Of a stretch of DNA of 64,000 nucleotides, positions 52,982 to 61,422 are shown in pieces; positions within the stretch are counted from its first letter, which is position 1; each line of letters starts with the position of its first letter. The DNA comes from an uncultured Saprospiraceae bacterium (GTDB taxonomy: Bacteria > Bacteroidota > Bacteroidia > Chitinophagales > Saprospiraceae). The notes under the pieces were generated by a model that was not told the origin of the DNA, searched no databases, and saw only the letters and a program-made list of their open reading frames with translations. The position numbers were made by a program, and so were the translations under genes. The DNA lies in assembly GCA_937942435.1 (NCBI GenBank), contig CALDEM010000012.1, forward strand, positions 1 to 64,000, written 5' to 3'.

Positions 52982-53031
52982 GCATGCGCCCCAGAGAGCT
53001 TAAAAGTTCAAAAGGGTGCATGCTCTTAAGC
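52982..53031 (+). other. Interleaved inverted repeats (pseudoknot-like)
   Basis: GCATGCGCCC (52982-52991) pairs with GGGTGCATGC (53014-53023) in 10 pairs with one G-U. GCTTAA (52998-53003) inside its loop pairs with TTAAGC (53026-53031) outside it. The two stems interleave, so they can form a pseudoknot or two competing folds. There is no T-run. Confidence 0.45.
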
Positions 53032-53352
53032 ATATATGGTATGCTGATTCAAAGATAGAACTATTGCTAAAAGAGAATAATGATAAGTGGTTGACACTAT
53101 ATCCAGCAGTAAATAGATATTCAGGATCTATTTGGCATGCTTTTTCTTATAGAATAGTTAACGTAAACAGAATAAAATTCTTAATCAGGAAAGTTTTAAG
53201 TAAGTCACAGGTTAATTATAATGTCGTGGCCAGAACATGTAGATTATAATTTGCCTCAGCTGATAGGTGCAAAACGATCCTACATAGTCTTTAAGTTGTA
53301 CTTAGTTAACAACGTAACTGTTTGCTAAGCAACTAAAACTTAAAAACTCATT

Positions 53353-54213
53353 TTGAAAACGCTCGCAACATTACTCTCGTTCTTCTACCTGCTCAACCTA
53401 GCAGCTACTGATGACGTATCTTTAAGAGTACACCCGAGCTTCTACGATGAAAGCACACAGACTGTATATGTTGATATAGAGTTACAGTATAATGGTCACG
53501 GATCTTTCCATCTTGCCGATCAAAACTATAGATTATATTTTGATTCGGAGTTGATGAAGATTGATGAAGATTACTCAAGAAGTGATCTCCCTCAGGATCT
53601 TTATAGCCCGATTTCTATCTCAGAGATATATCAGGACCTCGATGCTGATCAGGTCAATCAACTCAACTTTGATGATCAGCTCGGATTTATCAACTTCAAC
53701 ATTGACTTAATTGATACGGAGCACGGTGGTGTAGCATTTCGCCAAGATGGTTTATGGCACAAGGTTGCAGTGTTGGCTTTTAAAGTAGCAGATAAAGAGT
53801 CGCTTTCGCAAATAGTGTGGAGCCGCGCCGAAGTCACTAATGAATATGCAACAGCATATGTAGAGATTATGGAGTGGGTGGCCCCTAACAAAACTGAAAC
53901 AACCGTTATAGAAGACTACATAGACATGTCCTTCAGTCCGCAGGCTCATGGTCACGATTATTCTGTAGATGTGTATCCTAATCCTTCGAGTGATTTTATA
54001 AAAATCACTTTTAGCAATGAGATCACAGAACGCTTATATGTACATGTATATGACGCTACTGGTCGCTCAGTAATGAATGAAAAAATCCAAAAAGGAGATA
54101 TAGATATCGCTCTCGCTATATCACAACTACAAGAAGGAAACTATAATATAGAGTTGACCTCTTTGGACAATAGAAGACTGGGTCACACCTCTTTCATAAA
54201 GATTGGGTCATAA
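53353..54213 (+). CDS. Secreted protein with T9SS sorting domain
   Basis: The 286-residue protein starts at a TTG with a signal peptide (KTLATLLSFFYLLNLAAT). The middle (about residues 25-190) is beta-rich and resembles the cohesin-like or adhesin-like domains that Saprospiria attach to T9SS cargo: TVYVDIELQYNGHGSFHLA, VAVLAFKVADKESLSQIVWS. The C-terminal 75 residues (YSVDVYPNPSSDFIKITFS to TSFIKIGS) are a type IX sorting domain, so it is exported through the outer membrane and probably fixed to the surface. The function is unknown. No ATG lies near the signal peptide. Confidence 0.78.
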   Translation: MKTLATLLSFFYLLNLAATDDVSLRVHPSFYDESTQTVYVDIELQYNGHGSFHLADQNYRLYFDSELMKIDEDYSRSDLPQDLYSPISISEIYQDLDADQVNQLNFDDQLGFINFNIDLIDTEHGGVAFRQDGLWHKVAVLAFKVADKESLSQIVWSRAEVTNEYATAYVEIMEWVAPNKTETTVIEDYIDMSFSPQAHGHDYSVDVYPNPSSDFIKITFSNEITERLYVHVYDATGRSVMNEKIQKGDIDIALAISQLQEGNYNIELTSLDNRRLGHTSFIKIGS

Positions 54214-54232
54214 GGCTACAGTCCACGACAAG

Positions 54233-55558
54233 CTAAATCATTCTCTTTGCCTTGATCTCGAGGTACTTATTGATCACATTGATAGACAGATCTTGAGGAG
54301 TAGTTAGTATGCTCTGTATGCCATATGATGCGAGTTCATCAGCAATCAGATCTTTTTCCATCAGTATCTTTTTTGCAAAAGTGATGTTGTAGATATCTGA
54401 CAGTCGCTCCGCTTCCTGTTGACTCGCTGTTAGTAGTTCTGTATTAGTAAAAAACACGATGACCAGAAGATGGAGTTTGTTGAGCCGCCTCAAGTAAGGC
54501 AAGGCGCGCCTCATGTCATATGCATTTTCAAAATTGCTAAACATGATGAGTACACTTCTCCTTGTCACCATCCTTCTTAGATAGAAGTAGAGTCCTTGAT
54601 AGTTAGATTCTTTGTAACCCGTCTCTTCTCGATACAAGGACTCGGATATCTTTGTAAGCTGCCCTGATCGATTGTCTGCCTTCAGATAAGTGTGGATCTT
54701 TTCATTAAATGTTAGAAGACCTGCATAGTCATACTTCTTCAAGATGATATTAGAAAGCACTAAGGTAGAGTTGATGGCATAATCCAGAAGTGAAAGCTCT
54801 TCAAAGGGCATCTTCATAGATCTTCCTTTGTCTATCACACAAAAGACGGACTGCGATCTCGTGTCCTGATATTGATTGATCATGAGCTCTTTGCGTCTCG
54901 AGGTTGCCTTCCAGTTGATAGACCTTATATTGTCTCCTTGTGTATAGTTTTTTACATGTTCAAACTCATCAGTTTTACCGATTCTTCTTACGCGTTTGAT
55001 CCCTGATAGAGTAGCCACCCGATTAAATATCTGTAAGTCGTATCTTTTCATTTGTATAAATGAAGGATAAACTTCTACATCTTTTGCAATCTCATAGGAT
55101 AATCGTTTTTGAACAAATCCTAACTGTGTTGAAGAGATGTAAAGATGCAGTTTTCCAAAACTATACAGCCCTCTGATCAGCGGTCGTATTTTGTATTGTT
55201 CAGTTATCGTCTCTTGAGCAGAGAGCGTTTTGTTAAAGATGAAAGACCGTTTCTGCAATTGTACCGGGAGTTCATCAATAATCTCTATCTCTAAGTTGCG
55301 ATAGCCGTTGTTTTCGATCCTGTAGTTTACAAATTGATTGTCGCTGAGAGAAAGTTGATCGCGCACCTCTCTGTCTGCTTCGATTGATTTGCCATGAGCG
55401 TTGATCTGCCAGCCATCATAGAGTATCACTATTATCAGTGATAATAGTGCTATATGACCTAACCATATGGATATCCCAAACGCAAACGTCAAGACATATA
55501 TAACCACAACGATAGCGATAGATATATACAATGGAGGCTTTGCAAAAAAGTTTGTCAT
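54233..55558 (-). CDS. DUF58-domain protein
   Basis: The 441-residue protein has two membrane segments at the start (ISIAIVVVIYVLTFAFGISI and HIALLSLIIVILYDGW). The DUF58 region shows the signature VKNYTQGDNIRSINWKATSR, then QYQDTRSQSVFCVIDKGRSM, which resembles a VWA fold with altered metal site (DKGRS). It is the last gene of the MoxR operon, 3 bases after it. DUF58 proteins work with MoxR ATPases; the target is unknown, perhaps membrane protein assembly. Confidence 0.92.
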   Translation of the reverse strand: MTNFFAKPPLYISIAIVVVIYVLTFAFGISIWLGHIALLSLIIVILYDGWQINAHGKSIEADREVRDQLSLSDNQFVNYRIENNGYRNLEIEIIDELPVQLQKRSFIFNKTLSAQETITEQYKIRPLIRGLYSFGKLHLYISSTQLGFVQKRLSYEIAKDVEVYPSFIQMKRYDLQIFNRVATLSGIKRVRRIGKTDEFEHVKNYTQGDNIRSINWKATSRRKELMINQYQDTRSQSVFCVIDKGRSMKMPFEELSLLDYAINSTLVLSNIILKKYDYAGLLTFNEKIHTYLKADNRSGQLTKISESLYREETGYKESNYQGLYFYLRRMVTRRSVLIMFSNFENAYDMRRALPYLRRLNKLHLLVIVFFTNTELLTASQQEAERLSDIYNITFAKKILMEKDLIADELASYGIQSILTTPQDLSINVINKYLEIKAKRMI

Positions 55559-55561
55559 AGA

Positions 55562-56650
55562 TTACCTAGGTACTTCTATTGTTTCTAAAAGCTCATGGAT
55601 AACCTCTTCTTCAGTTAGTCCTTCCATCTCTGCTTCAGGAGTCAAGATGATCCTATGGTTGAGTATGTAAGGCGCCATGTACTTGATGTCATCTGGCGTC
55701 ATAAAGTCTCTTCCTGCAAGTATGGCAGCCACCTTAGCTGTGTTGATCAAGGCAAGAGATGCCCTTGGAGATCCTCCAAGGTATATCTTGCCATGCTCTC
55801 TGGTTGCATGGACTATCTGTGCAGCATATGATAACATCTGATCACTGATATGGATTTGATTGGCGATGGCCATCAACTCCTTCAGCGTCTTTTTCTTGAT
55901 GATCTTTTTTATAGTCTCTGAGAGATCTTTTTGATTTGTGTTTTTAAATCTGTTGATGATCTTAATTTCATCTTCTAATTTTGGATAACCTAATTTTATC
56001 TTCATCAAGAAGCGATCCAACTGCGCTTCTGGTAGTCGGTAGGTGCCTTCTTGTTCTATGGGATTCTGCGTGGCCACTACGAAGAATGGAAATTGCATCG
56101 GATAGGTAGTGCCATCAAAAGTGATCTGCTTCTCTTCCATCACTTCAAATAAGGCAGACTGCGTTTTAGCTGGAGAGCGGTTGATCTCATCTATCAAGAC
56201 AATATTGGAAAATATCGGTCCGCTAATAAATGAAAACTCAGATGTCTTCATATCAAATACTGATGTACCAATAATATCAGAAGGCATCAAGTCTGGAGTA
56301 AACTGTATCCTTGTAAAGTTAGTATCCAGTGTCTTAGCCATCACCTTTGCACTTAGGGTCTTGGCGATACCGGGTACGCCTTCTAACAAGATGTGTCCAC
56401 CACACACGATACTTATCAACATCAATTCGATAAGATCTTCTTGGCCAATCAATACCTTAGCGGCTTCGGCCTGTATATCATTTAGTTTTTGTGTAAAAGG
56501 CGCTATGTCTATGCGATTAGACAGCTGACTGATGGCTACGGATTCATCAGTGTACGCTGCATCAATGTCACTATGAGTCGACGTAGACTCTGATGTGTTG
56601 GTTTCTTCTTTGTTAAGTTCTTCGTTTTGCTGTTCTATTGGATCATCCAT
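55562..56650 (-). CDS. MoxR-family AAA+ ATPase
   Basis: The 362-residue ATPase has Walker A in ILLEGVPGIAKTLSAKVMA about residues 93-111, Walker B in SNIVLIDEINRSPAKTQSA, sensor 1 in FFVVATQNPIEQEGTYRLPE, and the Arg finger in EAQLDRFLMKI. The MoxR type normally acts with a VWA or DUF58 partner, here the gene that follows it. An acidic Asn/Glu-rich N-terminal stretch of about 50 residues precedes the core. It lies one base from the DUF4350 gene. Confidence 0.95.
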   Translation of the reverse strand: MDDPIEQQNEELNKEETNTSESTSTHSDIDAAYTDESVAISQLSNRIDIAPFTQKLNDIQAEAAKVLIGQEDLIELMLISIVCGGHILLEGVPGIAKTLSAKVMAKTLDTNFTRIQFTPDLMPSDIIGTSVFDMKTSEFSFISGPIFSNIVLIDEINRSPAKTQSALFEVMEEKQITFDGTTYPMQFPFFVVATQNPIEQEGTYRLPEAQLDRFLMKIKLGYPKLEDEIKIINRFKNTNQKDLSETIKKIIKKKTLKELMAIANQIHISDQMLSYAAQIVHATREHGKIYLGGSPRASLALINTAKVAAILAGRDFMTPDDIKYMAPYILNHRIILTPEAEMEGLTEEEVIHELLETIEVPR

Positions 56651-56651
56651 A

Positions 56652-57857
56652 CTACTGGCTGTTTTTATAAAATTGTTCTAGATCTCTATGAAGGTTAGTT
56701 AATTGTATAGCGTCAAATCTCTTATTATTCTGAGATGCTTTGAGGCGATTGATAAGTCGGTCTACTTCTTCTTCAGGGATTCTGCTTTTTTTAGAAAGCT
56801 TCTTAGTGTAATCTGTCTCCCCTGATTGGATAAAGTACTTCTTCTTTACCCATTGGTGGAATATCAGTTTTAATTGCTTGGCAAGCTTATGATGTTGATT
56901 TTGTGTTCTATATAAATCACTTACTGTCTTTGTATATTCCAGAGAGGTATTTTCATTTTGTTCGAGTGTTGGTATGACTCTTTGTTTTCTTTTTCCTCTC
57001 GATATGACGAAGAGGAGGAGGCCTGCAGTCATTACGTAGTACGCCCACTTGAGCTTTGGTTGTGACATAACAAACTGCAGCGGACTTTGTCTTTCTTCGT
57101 TGTTTCTACTTTGATAGTTTTCACGATCTATGTAAAGTGTATCTACGTCAAGTAGTGGAATAGTTTTGATGGCGTACTCACTCATTTCTTCTTGTTCCAA
57201 ACCTATATTTGTAAAGACATAAGGTTGCGTGTGGAGAAAAAGCCGACCCTCATCTATGCTCATATTAATGGCTATAGGGAGTTCTCTATCGATTGTAGAG
57301 ATCGTATCGTAGGTGTATAATATAGAATCATGGTTGATACTTAGCGTAGTGTTATAAGATGTGGCCATCGAGTCAAAATGACGATAGTAAGTTTCAAGTA
57401 CATAATCTTTTGGTTGCTTATATAGACTGATGCATGTTGCAGTTGCCTCGTGTTCATTTATAGGCTCTATATATGAAAAAAGCGAATCAGTAGTGAAGCT
57501 CCAACCCTCTGTTATGATGATGGCATCATTGCCCGCAAGTAAGAATGATCTTAAGCTGTCTGCTTGACTTCTACTCGGATTAAAGTACTCTCCAATAAAT
57601 AGATATCCTTTGTCTATACTTTTGCTATTAAGATTTTGAAAACCACCTTCTTTCAGAGAAACGATGCTCTCTTCTCCATAAGTTTTTTTGAGTGTTTCCT
57701 GAAAGACCCAAGTTCCAAATGGCTCTTTGCTTTCTGGCTTGAAGTTTACTGACCAGTCAGCTGCGGATACTGCATTGCGCTCAAAGTTAAACATGAATAG
57801 GAGAGAGAGAATCCCCACAATAATTAGAATCGGTATGAGTATCTTATAATTGATCAT
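56652..57857 (-). CDS. DUF4350-domain membrane protein
   Basis: The 401-residue protein has a membrane segment at the start (ILIPILIIVGILSLLFMFNF), a periplasmic domain (EPFGTWVFQETLKKTYG, GEYFNPSRSQADSLRSFLLA, NDAIIITEGWSFTTDSLFSY) that fits DUF4350, and a second membrane segment (WAYYVMTAGLLLFVISRGKR) before a C-terminal helical domain of about 110 residues. It overlaps the upstream DUF4129-like gene by four bases (ATGA). It is part of the MoxR-DUF58 membrane operon; function is unknown. Confidence 0.85.
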   Translation of the reverse strand: MINYKILIPILIIVGILSLLFMFNFERNAVSAADWSVNFKPESKEPFGTWVFQETLKKTYGEESIVSLKEGGFQNLNSKSIDKGYLFIGEYFNPSRSQADSLRSFLLAGNDAIIITEGWSFTTDSLFSYIEPINEHEATATCISLYKQPKDYVLETYYRHFDSMATSYNTTLSINHDSILYTYDTISTIDRELPIAINMSIDEGRLFLHTQPYVFTNIGLEQEEMSEYAIKTIPLLDVDTLYIDRENYQSRNNEERQSPLQFVMSQPKLKWAYYVMTAGLLLFVISRGKRKQRVIPTLEQNENTSLEYTKTVSDLYRTQNQHHKLAKQLKLIFHQWVKKKYFIQSGETDYTKKLSKKSRIPEEEVDRLINRLKASQNNKRFDAIQLTNLHRDLEQFYKNSQ

Positions 57858-58549
57858 GCCAACCTCTCTTTTTGTTTCAGGAGCTGTTCAAATCGTGCGA
57901 AGATAGGAGTAGTGTCTGTATAGGTGGATTTATCGACCTCTATGTCACCATACCAAACGCGCTCATATATGTTGGCGACTGATCTGAAGAAGTTAGAAAA
58001 CTTGGAAGACCGAAGTTCTCTAATATATTCTCTATTGGTTTTTTCATGCGACCAGATGATATGTTTTTCTGCTGAAAGTTCTTTGAGGATCATCAAAAAT
58101 TTGGCTCGGATAGCCAACTTATAATTTTGACTTTCAAGTGCTATGCGAAGCATCTCGTCAAGATCTACTGCTTTGATATCCAAGATCTCTTCTTCCTCTT
58201 CAGGGATATCAAGAGATGTCTTTCTATCATCTTGGATATTGCTAAAGAAGTAGATGAGGATGCCGATGACCAATACTATAATCACAAAGATCAAAAAATA
58301 GTAGACTAGATGACTCACCAGAGAAGTAAAGAATTCGGGCGAGAATTCTTCTTCTGGTTCAGCTTCTTTTTCTGATGGCTTAGGCGTCCATCGCGTCTCT
58401 TGCTTTCTAAGATCCAGTTCTTCAGTTAGTTCGATGACTTCTTGGTGGCTTACTTTTTCATCGATGGTTGATGATTTTTCAGCTTGACCGCGGAGGCCAG
58501 TAGCAATTAGAAAGAACAATGTGCATATAAGAAACCTCTTTATCCTCAT
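57854..58549 (-). CDS. DUF4129-like membrane protein
   Basis: The 231-residue protein has an N-terminal signal or membrane segment (FLICTLFFLIATGLRGQAEK), a central membrane segment at about residues 85-110 (LVYYFLIFVIIVLVIGILIY) and a C-terminal helical domain (KLAIRAKFLMILKELSAEKH, WSHEKTNREYIREL, ANIYERVWYGDIEVD). The YERVWYG end is the DUF4129 hallmark. It overlaps its neighbours at both ends by four bases. Its role in the complex is unknown. Confidence 0.85.
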   Translation of the reverse strand: MRIKRFLICTLFFLIATGLRGQAEKSSTIDEKVSHQEVIELTEELDLRKQETRWTPKPSEKEAEPEEEFSPEFFTSLVSHLVYYFLIFVIIVLVIGILIYFFSNIQDDRKTSLDIPEEEEEILDIKAVDLDEMLRIALESQNYKLAIRAKFLMILKELSAEKHIIWSHEKTNREYIRELRSSKFSNFFRSVANIYERVWYGDIEVDKSTYTDTTPIFARFEQLLKQKERLA

Positions 58550-60378
58550 GCACCCTTCTTTTGTAATCCGAATGATGAGATGCGTTCGTTGAGGTCATAA
58601 CTGTTGTCACGGCATAACAATGACTGATAGATGTTGCAGTACATGAAGTAGTATAAGGTCAAAGAGATACTGCCTGCTATCATCCTAAATATGCAATCTA
58701 TATAAACGCCGTTACTGATATTGCCTGGGAACAACTCATACCAACTTAAAAAATCTCCATAGAGGACCTGAGTCAACGATTGTGTGAGGGCCCAAAACAA
58801 AAAGTAGATAAACGATACCAATAGGAAAGGAATCAAAAAGTTGATGTATTTGCTATATCCATCTTTGAGTGCACCCTTTAAAGCTTCTGCGAATGCCTCC
58901 TTCTTTTCTATCAGATTACAAAGAAATATGAAGATAATATGCGGGGGCACAATGAAGAAAAGAATGATTGTTGTCCAGTTTTCAAAAACATAGAAAATAG
59001 AAAAGAAAACTAAGACCATAAACGCAATGCCAAGGCGGTATCTTTTTAAATGAAGAAAGTACTCATGCCATGTGTGCGCTACCTTGTGATAAGACATGGA
59101 TATGACTGCGATAAGATGCACAAGTCCTATGGTGTAAGCACCATACAGAGCCATGCCACCGATGTCATAGTTAAATAATAAATGGTAACCGTCATATGGA
59201 TATGAATATTCGCCATAGAGCGATTGTAATTTTGCCCATATCCAGTAAGTGGTGATGATCAAGACCATCATAGGTAAGATCCCTCTATACATTATAGTAC
59301 CCAACCTCAATCTTACTTGGGCAAGTGTGATCTGTGTAGATTCTCCAAATGTTCTGTGTTTTTTTAGATCCATATTTGCAGTCTCCAGTTGACTCGGTTG
59401 CACATCATAGTCGTCCTCAGGGATGTCATTTTTTAATTGATAGAGATATGGATATATGAGATAATGGTAGATTATAAAGGCGAGAGATAGGGAGATGATG
59501 CCAACTTTGACAACAGTCGGTAGATCTGTAAGTCGAGTTACGAAGGATTCTAAAAAACCAGCAATTATAAAGAGAGGCACAGTACTTAAGAGTACCCTCA
59601 GTGCTCGCTTAGATGCTACTTGCATCGATAAAGATCTACTGTAGGTCTTGGGGTTGAGGAGGCCGTCACCTAGTATCAGTCCTGCAGCTCCAGCTATAAT
59701 AATAGCGGATATCTCGATTGTACCATGTATCCATATTGTTAGAAACGATGTTAGAAACAGTCCTTTTTGATAAAAGAAATATTGAAATGTGCCGAGCATG
59801 ATACCATTAAACATTAGCAGCATCACTGTGCCGACGCTACCAAATAATCCCAATACAAAAGCTAAGAAGGCAACGCGGATATTATTGATAGTGATACCAA
59901 AGAACATATCAACTTGGTCTTGTGATTTGTACACAGCCATGGGGTCACCTTTGTTGATATTTTCATTGGTCATATCGACGTATCGATCACCCAGGATGAC
60001 ACTAGTGAACTCTGGGTTATACATTGTGCTAACAACTCCGATGACGATGGCAAGAGAGAAGATCAAGAAAGAAACCAATATCGCTTTGCGCGCTCTCCAC
60101 AACTGCTGCGGTAGCGCATGGAGATAAAAGGATCGCACGTCATCAAATGAAAATGAACTCTTTCTATTTTGGATCAAGTCCAAGACTCTCTGTGTGAGCC
60201 CGTTTAGGTATAGTCTTACTGTTCTGTTGGGGTAGAAGGTTCTGGCATATGACAAGTCACTTGACACTTTCGTAAATAACTCCTGCAGCTTATCAGGATC
60301 CTTATGCTTCTTATTAAGTAAGGCCTCCAGCTCTTCCCACTTTTCTTTATTCTTTAGAATAAATGTTGACTCATTCAT
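58546..60378 (-). CDS. SpoIIM-family membrane protein with extra C-terminal membrane domain
   Basis: From the ATG at 60378 the protein has 610 residues. The first half fits the stage II sporulation M family: an N-terminal helix set (FILKNKEKWEELEALLNKKH), SYARTFYPNRTVRLYLNGLT, NINNIRVAFLAFVLG-like segments and FLTIWIHGTIEISAIIIAGA, with five or six membrane segments. A C-terminal half of about 280 residues with five more segments is added, roughly doubling the usual length. It leads the operon with DUF4129, DUF4350, MoxR and DUF58. There is no sporulation here, so the family name is historical. Confidence 0.85.
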   Translation of the reverse strand: MNESTFILKNKEKWEELEALLNKKHKDPDKLQELFTKVSSDLSYARTFYPNRTVRLYLNGLTQRVLDLIQNRKSSFSFDDVRSFYLHALPQQLWRARKAILVSFLIFSLAIVIGVVSTMYNPEFTSVILGDRYVDMTNENINKGDPMAVYKSQDQVDMFFGITINNIRVAFLAFVLGLFGSVGTVMLLMFNGIMLGTFQYFFYQKGLFLTSFLTIWIHGTIEISAIIIAGAAGLILGDGLLNPKTYSRSLSMQVASKRALRVLLSTVPLFIIAGFLESFVTRLTDLPTVVKVGIISLSLAFIIYHYLIYPYLYQLKNDIPEDDYDVQPSQLETANMDLKKHRTFGESTQITLAQVRLRLGTIMYRGILPMMVLIITTYWIWAKLQSLYGEYSYPYDGYHLLFNYDIGGMALYGAYTIGLVHLIAVISMSYHKVAHTWHEYFLHLKRYRLGIAFMVLVFFSIFYVFENWTTIILFFIVPPHIIFIFLCNLIEKKEAFAEALKGALKDGYSKYINFLIPFLLVSFIYFLFWALTQSLTQVLYGDFLSWYELFPGNISNGVYIDCIFRMIAGSISLTLYYFMYCNIYQSLLCRDNSYDLNERISSFGLQKKGA

Positions 60379-60603
60379 TATCAAGTATTAATACATGATT
60401 GCTAAATATAATATGAAGTATTTGCGCAAGCGTAGTTGTATGCCTCGCAGTACTTGAGTCTTGGGTATTAGTGTTGATATGTAGCGATCTATTCACACAA
60501 GGAGCTTAGAAAAATCGTAATCAGATTTGTTTATAGACATTAATTATACAGATTAATCGTATTAGAATTAAGTTTAATGTAAATAATTCTGTTTTTTTGA
60601 TGA

Positions 60604-61320
60604 ATGGCGGAAAGAATTGAAATCCGTACGGCACATAACATAGTAGTCTACTTTCAGTTAGCAGCGCTGACAGAGCGAGTACTTTCTACCATAGTAGACT
60701 TGATCATAATGGTACTTGTGGCTTGGGTGATATTCATGATAGGCGCATCCATAGGTCTTGATACTTTTTCAGCTACACTATCTTTTTTCATAGTCGCTTT
60801 TTATCATTTGATCTTTGAGGTGTTTAATGCTGGACAATCTCCAGGTAAGATGATCTGTAAGATCAAAGCAGTCAATATGAAAGGCATACCGCCTAACCCT
60901 TCAGAAGCTTTTCAGCGATGGGTATTTAGGATGTTAGATGTCACTTTTTCACTGGGCGCTTTGGCAGGACTCTTCATCACATCATCTCCGAGAAACCAAA
61001 GACTAGGTGATCTGATGAGTGGTTGTACCGTGATTAAGTTAACCAAGAACGCAGGCGCTTCTATGGAGCGGGTCATGAGGATCCAAGAAAGAGAAAGAGA
61101 AATAATATATCCACAGGTAGCTAAGTATAGCGAAGAAGACATGCTTTTGATAAAGGATGTGCTACAGCGGTTTGCTCATTATAAGAATCAAAGTACGCGC
61201 AAAGCCGTCCTATCACTTTCTAAAAAAATAGAAGAAGATCTTGAGATCAGAGAAAAGAGAAAAGATAAAAAAGCCTTCTTAGAAGATGTGCTTAGAGATT
61301 ATGTCAGTTTGACGCGCTGA
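60604..61320 (+). CDS. RDD-family membrane protein
   Basis: The 238-residue protein has four membrane segments in the first 150 residues, with RDD features ERVLSTIVDLIIMVLVAWVI (the R-x-x-x-x-x-D pattern), FYHLIFEVFNAGQSPGKMI, and RNQRLGDLMSGCTVIKL. The C-terminal 90 residues are charged and helical (IQEREREIIYPQVAKYSEED). It is divergent from the SpoIIM gene, 225 bases apart, and belongs with the same conserved set. Function is unknown; the RDD family may take part in ion exchange or membrane assembly. Confidence 0.9.
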   Translation: MAERIEIRTAHNIVVYFQLAALTERVLSTIVDLIIMVLVAWVIFMIGASIGLDTFSATLSFFIVAFYHLIFEVFNAGQSPGKMICKIKAVNMKGIPPNPSEAFQRWVFRMLDVTFSLGALAGLFITSSPRNQRLGDLMSGCTVIKLTKNAGASMERVMRIQEREREIIYPQVAKYSEEDMLLIKDVLQRFAHYKNQSTRKAVLSLSKKIEEDLEIREKRKDKKAFLEDVLRDYVSLTR

Positions 61321-61392
61321 TATATTAACCTTTTGTAAGTCATAGCGAGTTAGTCTATATATTGCACAAGTGACGCAGCCATTTCTAAAGCG

Positions 61393-61400
61393 TACCTTCG
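61393..61400 (+). promoter_or_regulatory. Putative -7 element of the BCCT gene
   Basis: TACCTTCG, a near match to TAnnTTTG, lies 22 bases before the GTG at 61423. An upstream TTG is 28 bases away, longer than the usual spacing. Confidence 0.35.
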
Positions 61401-61422
61401 CGATTGATCTTTATCATCTCGA

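Larger units (their letters stand above)
52809..53352. other. 544-base gap with a short Cys-rich frame and inverted repeats
   Basis: Apart from the 22-codon frame at 52899 and the overlapping inverted repeats at 52982-53031 listed separately, I see no gene. A 77-codon frame starting at a GTG at 53016 has no support. Confidence 0.45.

Noticed and set aside
53016-53249. 77-codon frame starting with GTG
   Set aside because: Starts within the inverted repeats, has no ribosome site and no recognisable pattern.
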